Part shown: positions 8,578 through 16,250 of the stretch, piece by piece
How the letters are laid out: every line of letters starts with the position of its first letter
How positions within the stretch are numbered: position 1 is the stretch's first letter
Assembly: GCA_938022295.1 (NCBI GenBank)
Contig: CALIDR010000209.1
Coordinates: 1 to 22,956 of the forward strand
Direction: 5' to 3'
Length of the DNA stretch: 22,956 nt
Source of the DNA: an uncultured Burkholderiaceae bacterium
Lineage (GTDB): Bacteria > Pseudomonadota > Gammaproteobacteria > Burkholderiales > Burkholderiaceae_C
Program-made: the position numbers and the translations under genes
The notes under the pieces: model-generated
Told to the model about the DNA's origin: nothing
Databases searched by the model: none
The model's input: only the letters and a program-made list of their open reading frames with translations

Positions 8578-10068
8578 TCAGGCGAGGTAACGCGCCTCGA
8601 GGTGCGCCTTGAAGTGCGCCGGGTTCAGCGCCTCGCCGCTGGCGCGGCGCGCGAGTTCGTCGGTGGGCCAGAAGCTCGCCTGGCGCCAGATGCGCTCGTG
8701 CAGCCAGTCGAAGACGGGCGCGAAGTCGCCGCCGGCCAGGCGCGTGTCGAGGTCGGGGTGGTCGCGCCGCATCGCGGCGAACCACTGCGCGGCGTACATC
8801 GCGCCGAGCGAGTAGCAGGCGAAGTAGCCGAACGTGCCGCTGGCCCAGTGGATGTCCTGCATCGGGCCGTCGCGGTAGTCGCCACGGGTGTCGACGCCGA
8901 GCAGTTCCATCATCTTCGCGTCCCACAGCGCCGGGATGTCGTCGGCCTCGATCTCGCCCTCGATCAGCGCGCGCTCGATCTCGACGCGCACGATCACGTG
9001 CGCCGGGTACGTGACCTCGTCGGCGTCGACGCGGATCTTGCCCGGCTTGACCCGCGTCAGCAGCCGCTGCAGGTTGGCCGGCTCGAACGCCGGCTGCGCG
9101 CCGAACGCCTCGGCCAGCAGCGGCGCCAGGCGGGCGATGAAGCCGGGGTGCGCGGCGAGCTGCATCTCGAAGGCGAGCGACTGGCTCTCGTGGATCGCCA
9201 TCGAGCGCGCCTGTGCCGCCGGCTGGCCGAGCCAGTCGCGCGGCAGGTTCTGCTGGTAGCGCGCGTGCCCGGTCTCGTGGATCGTGCTCAGCAGGCTGCC
9301 GAGGAAGTCGCGCTCGTCGAAGCGCGTCGTCAACCGCACGTCCTCGGGCACGCCGCCGCAGAACGGGTGCGTCGAGACGTCGAGCCGGCCGGCGTCGAAG
9401 TCGAACCCGAGCAGGCGCATCGCCTGCTCGCACACGCGACGCTGCGCATCGAGCGGGAACGGGCCGACCGGCTCGAGCGGCGGCCGCCGGTCGGCCTGAC
9501 GCGCGAGCACGCGCTCGATCGTGGCCGGCAGCCACTGCCGCAGGTCGCCGAACACGCGGTCGAGCTCGGCCGCCGTCATCCCCGGCTCGTAGAGGTCGAG
9601 CAGGGCGTCGAAGCGCGACAGGCCGCTGCGGTCGGCGAGCCGGGCCGCCTGCTCGCGCGCGATCGCGACGACCTCGTGCAGGTTCGGCAGGAACCCGGCC
9701 CAGTCGTTGGCGCGGCGCTGCGCGCGCCACGCGTGCTCGCTGCGCGCCGCGGCGATCGCGGCGCGCTCGACCAGCGCGTCCGGCAGCGCGGTGGCCAGTC
9801 GATGGTCACGCCGCATCTCGCGCAGGTTGGCGCGCTGGGCGTCGCTCAGCGGCTCCTGCTCGGCCTGCGCGAGGCGCTCGGGCAGGCTCGGGTCGGTGCG
9901 CAGGCGGTGCAGCAGCGTGGCCAGTTCGGCCATCGCCGCCGCGCGCGCCTCGTTGCCCTTGGGCGGCATGTGCGCGGCCTGGTCCCAGCCGGCGATCGCG
10001 CCGAGGTGGCCGAGCCGGTGCAGCCGCCGGTGGTGTTCGGCGAGCGCGTCGTAGACGGGGGTGGCCAT
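8578..10068 (-). CDS. M32 family carboxypeptidase (carboxypeptidase Taq type)
   Basis: Metal-dependent carboxypeptidase of 496 residues, the usual size for family M32 (about 500). The family signatures appear in order: HPF (234-236), DVRLTTRF (243-250), the zinc-binding HETGH (264-268), HESQS with a third metal ligand (293-297), and IRVDADEVTYPAH further on. Cytoplasmic, with no signal sequence. The ATG at 10068 is preceded by GGAG (10080-10077) with an eight-base gap, and a CACAAT -10-like hexamer lies at 10101-10096, giving a short leader. This contrasts with the leaderless-looking genes nearby. Confidence 0.92.
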   Translation of the reverse strand: MATPVYDALAEHHRRLHRLGHLGAIAGWDQAAHMPPKGNEARAAAMAELATLLHRLRTDPSLPERLAQAEQEPLSDAQRANLREMRRDHRLATALPDALVERAAIAAARSEHAWRAQRRANDWAGFLPNLHEVVAIAREQAARLADRSGLSRFDALLDLYEPGMTAAELDRVFGDLRQWLPATIERVLARQADRRPPLEPVGPFPLDAQRRVCEQAMRLLGFDFDAGRLDVSTHPFCGGVPEDVRLTTRFDERDFLGSLLSTIHETGHARYQQNLPRDWLGQPAAQARSMAIHESQSLAFEMQLAAHPGFIARLAPLLAEAFGAQPAFEPANLQRLLTRVKPGKIRVDADEVTYPAHVIVRVEIERALIEGEIEADDIPALWDAKMMELLGVDTRGDYRDGPMQDIHWASGTFGYFACYSLGAMYAAQWFAAMRRDHPDLDTRLAGGDFAPVFDWLHERIWRQASFWPTDELARRASGEALNPAHFKAHLEARYLA

Positions 10069-10076
10069 GCGCGGGT

Positions 10077-10101
10077 CTCCGGAAGGCAGGGCGCGATTGT
10101 G
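10077..10101 (-). promoter_or_regulatory. Promoter -10 and Shine-Dalgarno of the M32 peptidase gene
   Basis: CACAAT (10101-10096) resembles the GACAAT hexamers of other genes here, but it is 27 bases from the ATG, and GGAG (10080-10077) is correctly spaced for ribosome binding. A transcript starting near 10089 would have a leader of about 20 bases. Confidence 0.45.
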
Positions 10102-10178
10102 GCGGCGCACGCGGCGCGAAGGGCAACCGCGCGGCTGCGGTCGCCTCCCCCGGGCGGGGGCTTGCGCGGCCCGCGGTT

Positions 10179-10673
10179 TCAGGGCGTGTAGGCGCCGGGT
10201 GCGGCCCAGTACAGACCGCCGACGTAGAGCAGGTAGCGCGCGAACTTGCCGATCGCCATGTAGGCGACGCACGGCCAGAACGGCAGGCGCAGCCAGCCGG
10301 CCACGCCGCACAGCGGGTCGCCGACGAACGGCAGCCACGACAGCAGGCACGCCGGCGGTCCCCAGCGCTGCAGCCACGCGAGCGCGCGCGCCTCGCGCGG
10401 CGGGCGGTGGGCGACTCTCTCGAATGCCCGCTCGGCGCCGTAGCCCATCCAGTAGGTGACGATGCCGCCGGCGGTGTTGCCGGCGGTGGCCACGACGAGT
10501 GCCGGCCAGAACAGCTCGGGGTTGAGCTTGACGAGGCCGTAGACGGCCGGCACGCTCGCCATCGGCAGCAGCGTGGCCGACAGCAGCGAGACGACGAACA
10601 CCGTGCTCAGCCCGTACTCGGGCAGCGCGAGCGCGGCCAGCAGCGATTGCAGCCAGGCCTCCATCGACGTCAT
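10179..10673 (-). CDS. YqaA family (DedA/SNARE-associated type) membrane protein
   Basis: Integral inner-membrane protein of 164 residues with about four hydrophobic segments. Features of the YqaA branch of DedA-like proteins are visible: LPEYGLSTVFVVSLLSATLLP near the N-terminus, a GNTAGGIVTYWMGYG segment, and LQRWGPPACLLSWLPFVGDPLCGVAGW with the conserved proline and Gly-Asp-Pro. The family is implicated in membrane homeostasis and possibly lipid flipping, without a firm activity for YqaA. Starts at ATG 10673 or 10664 are both possible. It is divergent from dusB, and their starts are 73 bases apart. Confidence 0.82.
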   Translation of the reverse strand: MTSMEAWLQSLLAALALPEYGLSTVFVVSLLSATLLPMASVPAVYGLVKLNPELFWPALVVATAGNTAGGIVTYWMGYGAERAFERVAHRPPREARALAWLQRWGPPACLLSWLPFVGDPLCGVAGWLRLPFWPCVAYMAIGKFARYLLYVGGLYWAAPGAYTP

Positions 10674-10693
10674 TCTCGCCGTGGGTCGAGGGC

Positions 10694-10699
10694 TATACT
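10694..10699 (+). promoter_or_regulatory. -10 element of the dusB-fis-purH operon
   Basis: TATACT, the best sigma70 -10 match in the window. It is followed by the GC-rich discriminator TCCCGCG, which would put the start near 10706 and give a leader of about 40 bases before dusB. No good TTGACA-like hexamer lies 17 bases upstream. The complementary TATA on the other strand could serve yqaA. Confidence 0.6.
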
Positions 10700-10746
10700 T
10701 CCCGCGGCTTTTGCGTTGTCCGCGCCCCTCCTCCCCGCCCCACCGC

Positions 10747-11826
10747 ATGAACCTCGGCCCGTTCGAATTGCCGAACGTGGCGGGCGTCGGCGTCGCCGTC
10801 GCCCGCCCGGTAGGCCTGTTCGTCGCGCCGATGGCGGGCGTCACGGACCGGCCGTTTCGCGTGCTGTGCCGGCGCCTTGGCGCGCACCACGCGGTCAGCG
10901 AGATGGTGACCAGCCGGCGCGAGCTGTGGACGAGCCTGAAGACGTCGCGCCGCGCCGACCACGCCGGCGAGCCGGGCCCGGTGGCGGTGCAGATCGCCGG
11001 CGTCGACCCGGCCGAGATGGCCGACGCGGCGCGCTACAACGTCGACCGCGGCGCGCAGATCGTCGACATCAACATGGGCTGCCCGGCGAAGAAGGTCTGC
11101 AACGCCTGGGCCGGCTCGGCGCTGATGCGCGACGAGGACCTCGCGGTCCGCATCGTCGAAGCCGTCGTCGCCGCCTGCGCACCGCGCGGCGTGCCGGTGA
11201 CGCTGAAGATGCGCACCGGCTGGTGCGCTCGGCACCGCAACGCGCTCGCGATCGCGCGGCGCGCGGAAGCCGCCGGCGTGGCGCTGCTCGCGATCCACGG
11301 CCGCACGCGCGAGCAGGGCTACGGGGGCAGCGCCGAGTACGAGACGATCGCCGCCGTGAAGGCGGCGCTGCGCATCCCGGTGGTGGCCAACGGCGACATC
11401 GACTCGCCGGCCAAGGCGCGCGACGTGCTCGTGCGCACCGGCGCCGACGCGCTGATGATCGGCCGCGCCGCGCTCGGGCGGCCGTGGATCTTCGGCGACA
11501 TCGCGCACTTCCTGGCCACCGGCACGCTGCGCCCGCCGCCGACGGTGGCGCAGGTGCGCAGCTGGCTCGTCGCCCACCTGCACGACCACTACGCGCTGTA
11601 CGGCGAGCACACCGGCGTGCGCAGCGCGCGCAAGCACATCGGCTGGGCGGTGGCCGCGCTGCCCGGCGGCGAGGCGTTCCGCCAGCGCATGAACCGCATC
11701 GAGACCTGCGACGCGCAGCTGCGCGCGGTGGGCGACTGGTTCGACGAGCTCGCCGCCCGCCACCACCTCCTGCCGCTGCACGCGACGGCGGCGGCCAACG
11801 ACGGCCTCGCCGAGCGCTGCGCATGA
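10747..11826 (+). CDS. dusB: tRNA-dihydrouridine synthase B
   Basis: FMN-dependent enzyme reducing specific uridines of the tRNA D-loop to dihydrouridine; 359 residues. Motifs: APMAGVTDRPFR (27-38) at the FMN site, DINMGCPAKKVC (107-118) with the likely catalytic Cys112, KMRTGW, IHGRTREQGYGG and VVANGDIDSP of the TIM barrel, then a helical C-terminal RNA-binding part. The ATG at 10747 has a pyrimidine-rich upstream region and no Shine-Dalgarno sequence. The stop overlaps the fis start as ATGA. The dusB-fis pairing is the classic arrangement that allows assignment to DusB rather than DusA or DusC. Confidence 0.93.
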   Translation: MNLGPFELPNVAGVGVAVARPVGLFVAPMAGVTDRPFRVLCRRLGAHHAVSEMVTSRRELWTSLKTSRRADHAGEPGPVAVQIAGVDPAEMADAARYNVDRGAQIVDINMGCPAKKVCNAWAGSALMRDEDLAVRIVEAVVAACAPRGVPVTLKMRTGWCARHRNALAIARRAEAAGVALLAIHGRTREQGYGGSAEYETIAAVKAALRIPVVANGDIDSPAKARDVLVRTGADALMIGRAALGRPWIFGDIAHFLATGTLRPPPTVAQVRSWLVAHLHDHYALYGEHTGVRSARKHIGWAVAALPGGEAFRQRMNRIETCDAQLRAVGDWFDELAARHHLLPLHATAAANDGLAERCA

Positions 11827-12065
11827 GCCGCCGCAGCCCGCTCGAGCAGTGCGTGCGCGACACGCTCGAGCAGTACTTCGCCGACCTGCGCGGCACCGAG
11901 CCGCACTCGATGCACGAGATGGTGATGCACGCCGTCGAGAAGCCGCTGCTCGAAGTCGTGATGCAGCACGCCCAGGGCAACCAGAGCAAGGCCGCCGAGT
12001 GGCTCGGCATCAACCGCAACACGCTGCGGCGCAAGCTGCTCGACCACAAGCTGATCGACCGCTGA
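11823..12065 (+). CDS. fis: Nucleoid-associated protein Fis
   Basis: Homodimeric DNA-bending protein of 80 residues that acts on rRNA promoters, recombination and chromosome structure. The C-terminal helix-turn-helix is intact: QGNQSKAAEWLGINRNTLRRKL, with the invariant NRNTLRRKL segment. The N-terminal arm is shorter than in E. coli Fis (98 residues), as is usual in betaproteobacteria. The ATG overlaps the dusB stop by four bases, so translation is probably coupled. Confidence 0.95.
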   Translation: MSRRSPLEQCVRDTLEQYFADLRGTEPHSMHEMVMHAVEKPLLEVVMQHAQGNQSKAAEWLGINRNTLRRKLLDHKLIDR

Positions 12066-12090
12066 GCCCCGGCCCGGCGTCGCCCCGACC

Positions 12091-13665
12091 ATGACCACCG
12101 CGCTCCTCTCCGTTTCCGACAAGACCGGCGTCGTCGACTTCGCGCGCGGCCTGCACGCGCTCGGCGTGAAGATCCTGTCCACCGGCGGCACCGCGAAGCT
12201 GCTCGCCGACGCCGGCCTGCCCGTCGTCGAGGTGGCCGACCACACCGGCTTTCCCGAGATGCTCGACGGGCGCGTGAAGACGCTGCACCCGAAGATCCAC
12301 GGCGGCCTGCTCGCGCGGCGCGACGTGCCGGCGCACGTGGCGCCTCTGGCCGCCCACGGCATCGCGCCGATCGACATCCTGGCCGTCAACCTCTACCCGT
12401 TCGAGGCGACGGTGGCGCGGGCCGGCTGCACGCTCGAGGAGGCGATCGAGAACATCGACATCGGCGGCCCGGCGATGGTGCGCAGCGCGGCCAAGAACTG
12501 GAAGGACGTCGCGGTGCTGACCGACGCCGCGCAGTACGACGGCGTGCTCGCCGAACTGCGGCGCGACGGGCGGGTCGGCGAGGCGACGCGCTTCGCGCTC
12601 GCGGTGGCGGCGTTCAACCGCATCAGCAACTACGACGCCGCGATCAGCGACTACCTGTCGTCGCTGCGGCCCGACGGCACGCGCAGCCTGTTCCCGGCGC
12701 AGAGCAACGGCCGCTTCGTCAAGCTGCAGGACCTGCGCTACGGCGAGAACCCGCACCAGCAGGCCGCCTTCTACCGCGACCTGTACCCCGCGCCTGGTTC
12801 GCTCGTCACCGCCAAGCAACTGCAGGGCAAGGAGCTGTCGTACAACAACATCGCCGACGCCGACGCGGCGTGGGAGTGCGTCAAGAGCTTCGACGCCCCG
12901 GCGTGCGTGATCGTCAAGCACGCCAACCCGTGCGGCGTGGCGCTGGGCAGCGGGCCGGCCGAGGCGTATGCCAAGGCCTTCGCGACCGACCCCACGAGCG
13001 CCTTCGGCGGCATCATCGCCTTCAACCGGCCGCTGGACGGCGAGGGCGCGAGGCTGGTCGCGAAGCAGTTCGTCGAGGTGCTGATCGCGCCGGGCTTCGA
13101 CGACGAGGCGCGCGCGGTGTTCGCCGCGAAGGCGAACACGCGGCTGCTCGAGATCGCGCTGCCGCCGGGCGGGGAGTCCGCCTGGGCCTGCGGCCGCAAC
13201 GCGGTCGATGCCAAGCGCGTCGGCTCGGGGCTGCTGCTGCAGACGGCCGATAACCGCGCCGTGACGCGCGGCGAGCTGAAGGTGGTCACGAAGAAGGCGC
13301 CGACCGAGCGCCAGCTCGACGACCTGCTGTTCGCGTGGACGGTGGCCAAGTACGTGAAGAGCAACGCGATCGTGTTCGCCGCCGGCGGCGCGACGCTAGG
13401 CGTCGGCGCGGGCCAGATGAGCCGCATCGACAGCGCCCGCATCGCGGGCATCAAGGCCGCGAACGCGAAGCTGTCGCTGCAAGGCTCGGCGGCGGCGAGC
13501 GACGCCTTCTTTCCCTTCCGCGACGGGCTCGACGCGGTCGCCGACGCCGGCGCCGCGTGCGTGATCCAGCCCGGCGGCAGCGTGCGCGACGACGAGGTGA
13601 TCGCCGCCGCCGACGAGCGCGGCATCGCGATGGTGTTCACTGGCGTGCGGCACTTCCGGCACTGA
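12091..13665 (+). CDS. purH: Bifunctional AICAR transformylase/IMP cyclohydrolase
   Basis: Carries out the last two steps of IMP synthesis: formylation of AICAR with 10-formyl-THF, then ring closure. At 524 residues it has the usual length. The N-terminal MGS-like cyclohydrolase domain (about 1-195) shows LLSVSDKTG, STGGTAKLL and GRVKTLHPKIHGG. The transformylase domain shows RYGENPHQQA, the KHANPCGVA motif with the catalytic Lys-His pair, TSAFGGIIAFNR, and the C-terminal FTGVRHFRH. It starts 25 bases after fis and is probably the last gene of the operon. A short hairpin, ACCGC-CGGC-GCGGT (13674-13687), follows, without a T-run. Confidence 0.97.
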   Translation: MTTALLSVSDKTGVVDFARGLHALGVKILSTGGTAKLLADAGLPVVEVADHTGFPEMLDGRVKTLHPKIHGGLLARRDVPAHVAPLAAHGIAPIDILAVNLYPFEATVARAGCTLEEAIENIDIGGPAMVRSAAKNWKDVAVLTDAAQYDGVLAELRRDGRVGEATRFALAVAAFNRISNYDAAISDYLSSLRPDGTRSLFPAQSNGRFVKLQDLRYGENPHQQAAFYRDLYPAPGSLVTAKQLQGKELSYNNIADADAAWECVKSFDAPACVIVKHANPCGVALGSGPAEAYAKAFATDPTSAFGGIIAFNRPLDGEGARLVAKQFVEVLIAPGFDDEARAVFAAKANTRLLEIALPPGGESAWACGRNAVDAKRVGSGLLLQTADNRAVTRGELKVVTKKAPTERQLDDLLFAWTVAKYVKSNAIVFAAGGATLGVGAGQMSRIDSARIAGIKAANAKLSLQGSAAASDAFFPFRDGLDAVADAGAACVIQPGGSVRDDEVIAAADERGIAMVFTGVRHFRH

Positions 13666-13704
13666 GCGCGCGCACCGCCGGCGCGGTCACGTCCCGGACT
13701 CGAA

Positions 13705-13800
13705 GCGCGCGATCGGGCGCGCGATCGGGCGCGCGATCGGGCGCGCGATCGGGCGCGTGATCGAGCGCGTGATCGGGCGCGCGATCGGGCGCGCGATCGG
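13705..13800. repeat. Tandem array of eight 12-base repeats
   Basis: Eight contiguous copies of the unit GCGCGCGATCGG: copies 1-4, 7 and 8 are exact, copy 5 is GCGCGTGATCGA and copy 6 is GCGCGTGATCGG. Every unit carries a GATC inside CGATCG or TGATCG. It lies in the 290-base gap between the convergent purH and sensor kinase genes. No spacers, so not CRISPR. The near-perfect identity suggests recent expansion by slippage or unequal exchange. Confidence 0.9.
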
Positions 13801-13955
13801 GCAGCGGGAACGCGGTTGGGTCGGCGCGCACGTCGGGATGCAGAGGGTCGCGCACGCCGATGCGCAGCCCGCCGACGCCGCACACCCGGCGGGCCGATCG
13901 CGCGTTCGACCGGCTGCTCGCGCCGGCGGGCGCACCGGCCCCGCGGCGCTGATGC
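13801..13955. other. Intergenic remainder with a possible coding shadow
   Basis: The stretch between the repeat array and the sensor kinase stop has no recognisable gene. On the minus strand, one frame starting at a GTG (13885) and running through the repeats to 13637 has very high third-position GC and would encode 82 residues with a repeated Asp-Arg-Ala-Pro tetrapeptide. It overlaps the purH 3' end in antisense. I do not accept it as a gene on present evidence. Confidence 0.4.
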
Positions 13956-15374
13956 CTACGCCGCCGCCACCGCGAGTGTGAAGCCGACCCGCGTCACGCC
14001 GCCGTACGACTCGGCGAGCGTCGAGCCGCCGTGCATGCGCGCGATCGCGGCGACGATCGCGAGACCCAGGCCGTGGTGCGGCTGCCCGTCGTCGCAGCAG
14101 CGCGAGACGTCGCCGCGGTAGAAGCGGTCGAACAGCCGCGGCAGCGCCGCGGCGTCGATGCCGGCGCCGGTGTTGCGCACCTGCACCTGCACGTGGTCGG
14201 CCGCCTCAGGGGCGATGCGCACCGTCACCGTCGAGCCGCGCTCGGCGAAGCGCACCGCGTTGCCGAGCAGGTTCGACAGCGCGCGCTTGACGAGCGGCTC
14301 GTCGACGGCCACCGTCGCGTCGCCCTCGACCTCGACCGCCAGCCCGGCGTCCTCGAACGCCGCCTCGTGGAACTCGAGCACTTCGCGCGCGAGCGTGGCC
14401 AGCCGCACCGGCGCCCCGCGGCGCGCGACGGCGCCGCGATCGGCCTGCGACAGGAACAGCATGTCGTTGACGAGCGCCGCGAGCCGCTGCAACTCCTCCA
14501 GGTTCGACAGCAGCGTCTCGCGCAGGTGGGCCACCGGGCGCTCGCGGGCGAGCACGACCTCGGTCTCGCCGATCATGTTCGCCAGCGGCGTGCGCAGCTC
14601 GTGCGCGACGTCGGCGTTGAACGCCTCGAGCTGCGCGTAGGCCTGCTCCAGGCGCGCCATCAGGGCGTTGAACTGGTCGATCCACGGCCGCAGTTCCTCG
14701 GCCGGGTCGGCCAGCGTGAGGCGCTGGTCGAGCCGGCGCGGCGAGATCGCGCGCGTCTGCGCCGCCAGGTCGTTGAGCGGCCGCAGCTCGCGGCGCACGT
14801 GCCAGAGCGACCCCGTGGCGACGATCGCCCCCGACGCCAGCGTCACCAGCGTCAGGATCCACGCCCAGCGGGTGCCGAGCGCCGCATCGCGCGCGTAGTC
14901 GACGCTGTAGCGCGCGCGCAGCTCGCCGCCGGGCGCGTCGGCCACGGCAACCGTGAACTCGTGCCGCTGCACGTGCCGCGACGTGGCGAGGTGCTCGCGC
15001 AGCGGGTCGGCGTACAGCAGCGTGCCATCGGCGGCGAAGACCTCGAGCCGCGAGTCGCCGCGCATCGCGGCGTCGCCGCGCAGGCGCGCCAGCACCGCGG
15101 CCAGCCCGCCTTCGCGCGCCTCGAGCTCGAGCACGGTGGTCATCACGTCGCAGTGCAGCTCCAGATCCTGCGCGTTGCGCTCGACGATCAGCATCTTGAC
15201 CGACAGCCACGCGCCGAACGACATCGCACCGAGCACGAGCATCGTGAACAGCGCGAGCTTCTTCGACAGCCGCGCGCCGATCGAGTGCGTGCAGGCACGC
15301 GCCGGCGCCGCGGCCCCGGCACCGGCGTCGGCGCTCGGCGCGCCGAGCGCGCGCGAGTCGGCGGCAGTGCTCAT
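13956..15374 (-). CDS. Heavy-metal-type sensor histidine kinase (CusS/IrlS-like)
   Basis: Inner-membrane sensor kinase of 472 residues. Layout: an Ala-rich cytoplasmic N-terminal extension (1-37), membrane helix 1 (about 38-58), a periplasmic sensor loop of about 110 residues, membrane helix 2 (about 168-190), HAMP linker (191-245), HisKA with VAHELRTPLANM (phospho-acceptor His258), N box SNLLGNAVRF (367-376), NTGAGI (401-406), and HHGLGLAIV (433-441). The LFDRFYRGDVSR segment is typical of the copper/heavy-metal kinase family. The ATG at 15374 overlaps the regulator stop (ATGA). No histidine- or methionine-rich metal site stands out in the loop, so the actual signal is open. No efflux genes are adjacent. 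Confidence 0.87.
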   Translation of the reverse strand: MSTAADSRALGAPSADAGAGAAAPARACTHSIGARLSKKLALFTMLVLGAMSFGAWLSVKMLIVERNAQDLELHCDVMTTVLELEAREGGLAAVLARLRGDAAMRGDSRLEVFAADGTLLYADPLREHLATSRHVQRHEFTVAVADAPGGELRARYSVDYARDAALGTRWAWILTLVTLASGAIVATGSLWHVRRELRPLNDLAAQTRAISPRRLDQRLTLADPAEELRPWIDQFNALMARLEQAYAQLEAFNADVAHELRTPLANMIGETEVVLARERPVAHLRETLLSNLEELQRLAALVNDMLFLSQADRGAVARRGAPVRLATLAREVLEFHEAAFEDAGLAVEVEGDATVAVDEPLVKRALSNLLGNAVRFAERGSTVTVRIAPEAADHVQVQVRNTGAGIDAAALPRLFDRFYRGDVSRCCDDGQPHHGLGLAIVAAIARMHGGSTLAESYGGVTRVGFTLAVAAA

Positions 15375-16057
15375 CCGTCGCGCTCCTCGAGCACGTAGCC
15401 CATGCCGCGCACGGTGTGCAGCAGCTTGGCCGGGAACGGGTCGTCGAGCTTGGCGCGCAGCCGCCGCACCGCGACCTCGACGACGTTGGTGTCGGAATCG
15501 AAGTTCATGTCCCACACCTGCTCGGCCAGCGTCGTGCGCGACAGGATCTGGCCGCGCCGGCGCAGCAGCAGCGTCAGCAGCTTGAACTCCTTGGCCGTCA
15601 GGTCCAGGCGCTGGCCGGCGCGCTGCGCCTTGCGCGCGACGAGGTCGAGCTCGAGGTCGCCGAGCGACATCGACGTCGTCGGCTGCGCCTGCGCGCTCGC
15701 CCCGCGGCGCAGCAGCGCGCCCAACCGCGCCAGCAGCTCGGAGAACGCGAAGGGTTTGACGAGGTAGTCGTCGGCGCCCTGCTCGAGGCCTCGCACGCGG
15801 TCCTCGACCTTGTCGCGCGCGGTCAGCATCAGCACCGGCAGCCGGCGGTTGGCACCGCGGATCGCGGCCAGCACGCCGAAGCCGTCGACGCCGGGCAGCA
15901 TCAGGTCCAGCAGCACGAGGTCGTATTCGCCGCCGGTGGCCAGGCGCCGGCCCTCGATGCCGTCGCGCGCGACGTCGACCACGTAGCCGTTCTCGCTCAG
16001 CCCCTTGTGCAGGTACTGGGCGAGCTTGACTTCGTCTTCGATCACGAGCAGGCGCAT
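15371..16057 (-). CDS. Heavy-metal-type response regulator (CusR/IrlR-like)
   Basis: OmpR/PhoB-class DNA-binding regulator of 228 residues. The receiver domain has the acidic pocket Glu8-Asp9, phospho-acceptor Asp51 in LLDLMLPG, Thr79 and Lys101 in DYLVKPF. The winged-helix domain (about 125-228) includes LTAKEFKLLTLLLRR, LSRTTLAEQVWDMNFDSDTNVVEVAVRRLRAK and the closing HTVRGMGYVLEE. The FDSDTNVV segment is characteristic of the heavy-metal regulator group. The start is the ATG at 16057, at the first strand of the receiver. It is the first gene of the pair and is divergent from the DUF4148 gene. Confidence 0.9.
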   Translation of the reverse strand: MRLLVIEDEVKLAQYLHKGLSENGYVVDVARDGIEGRRLATGGEYDLVLLDLMLPGVDGFGVLAAIRGANRRLPVLMLTARDKVEDRVRGLEQGADDYLVKPFAFSELLARLGALLRRGASAQAQPTTSMSLGDLELDLVARKAQRAGQRLDLTAKEFKLLTLLLRRRGQILSRTTLAEQVWDMNFDSDTNVVEVAVRRLRAKLDDPFPAKLLHTVRGMGYVLEERDG

Positions 16058-16141
16058 GACGGGTGGGGCCACGAGGCGGGCAGGGACACGCGGCCGCGGC
16101 CGCGACACCCGAGATCGTCGCACCGATGCCGGTGGCGTTGC

Positions 16142-16156
16142 ATTACGAATTCGTCA
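16142..16156. promoter_or_regulatory. CusR/CopR-box-like palindrome
   Basis: ATTACGAATTCGTCA contains the perfect 10-base palindrome ACGAATTCGT (16145-16154). Its TTACG-AATT-CGTCA core has the symmetry and length of the enterobacterial CusR box (TGACA-AAAT-TGTCA, as I recall it). It is AT-rich for this genome and sits between the response regulator and the divergent DUF4148 gene, where an autoregulatory operator is expected. Confidence 0.55.
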
Positions 16157-16160
16157 TCCG

Positions 16161-16177
16161 CGCGTTCGGTGAACGCG
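16161..16177. other. Perfect hairpin beside the palindrome
   Basis: CGCGTTC-GGT-GAACGCG, a seven-bp stem with a three-base loop, four bases from the CusR-box-like palindrome. It could be a second operator or part of the 5' leader of the DUF4148 mRNA. Confidence 0.4.
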
Positions 16178-16238
16178 ACTCCCGGTGACGAGACTTCCGT
16201 TCGTGGCGGCGACGATCCCGCCCGCCACCCAACCCACC

Positions 16239-16243
16239 AGGAG
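16239..16243 (+). promoter_or_regulatory. Shine-Dalgarno of the DUF4148 gene
   Basis: AGGAG with seven bases before the ATG at 16251. It fixes this start over the in-frame upstream codons. Confidence 0.8.
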
Positions 16244-16250
16244 TCCCATC

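Noticed and set aside
10141..10178. Terminator after yqaA from the C5/G5 stretch
   Set aside because: A five-bp stem with a four-base loop and no T-run. In DNA of this composition such stems are common, so it was not listed as a feature.
10840..12060. Long antisense frames over dusB and fis
   Set aside because: dusB and fis have complete family motifs and ATGA coupling. The antisense frames are compositional shadows.
13705..13800. CRISPR array or replication origin
   Set aside because: The units are contiguous with no spacers and no cas genes. The GATC content is tempting for an origin, but there is no AT-rich region, DnaA box cluster or dnaA gene.
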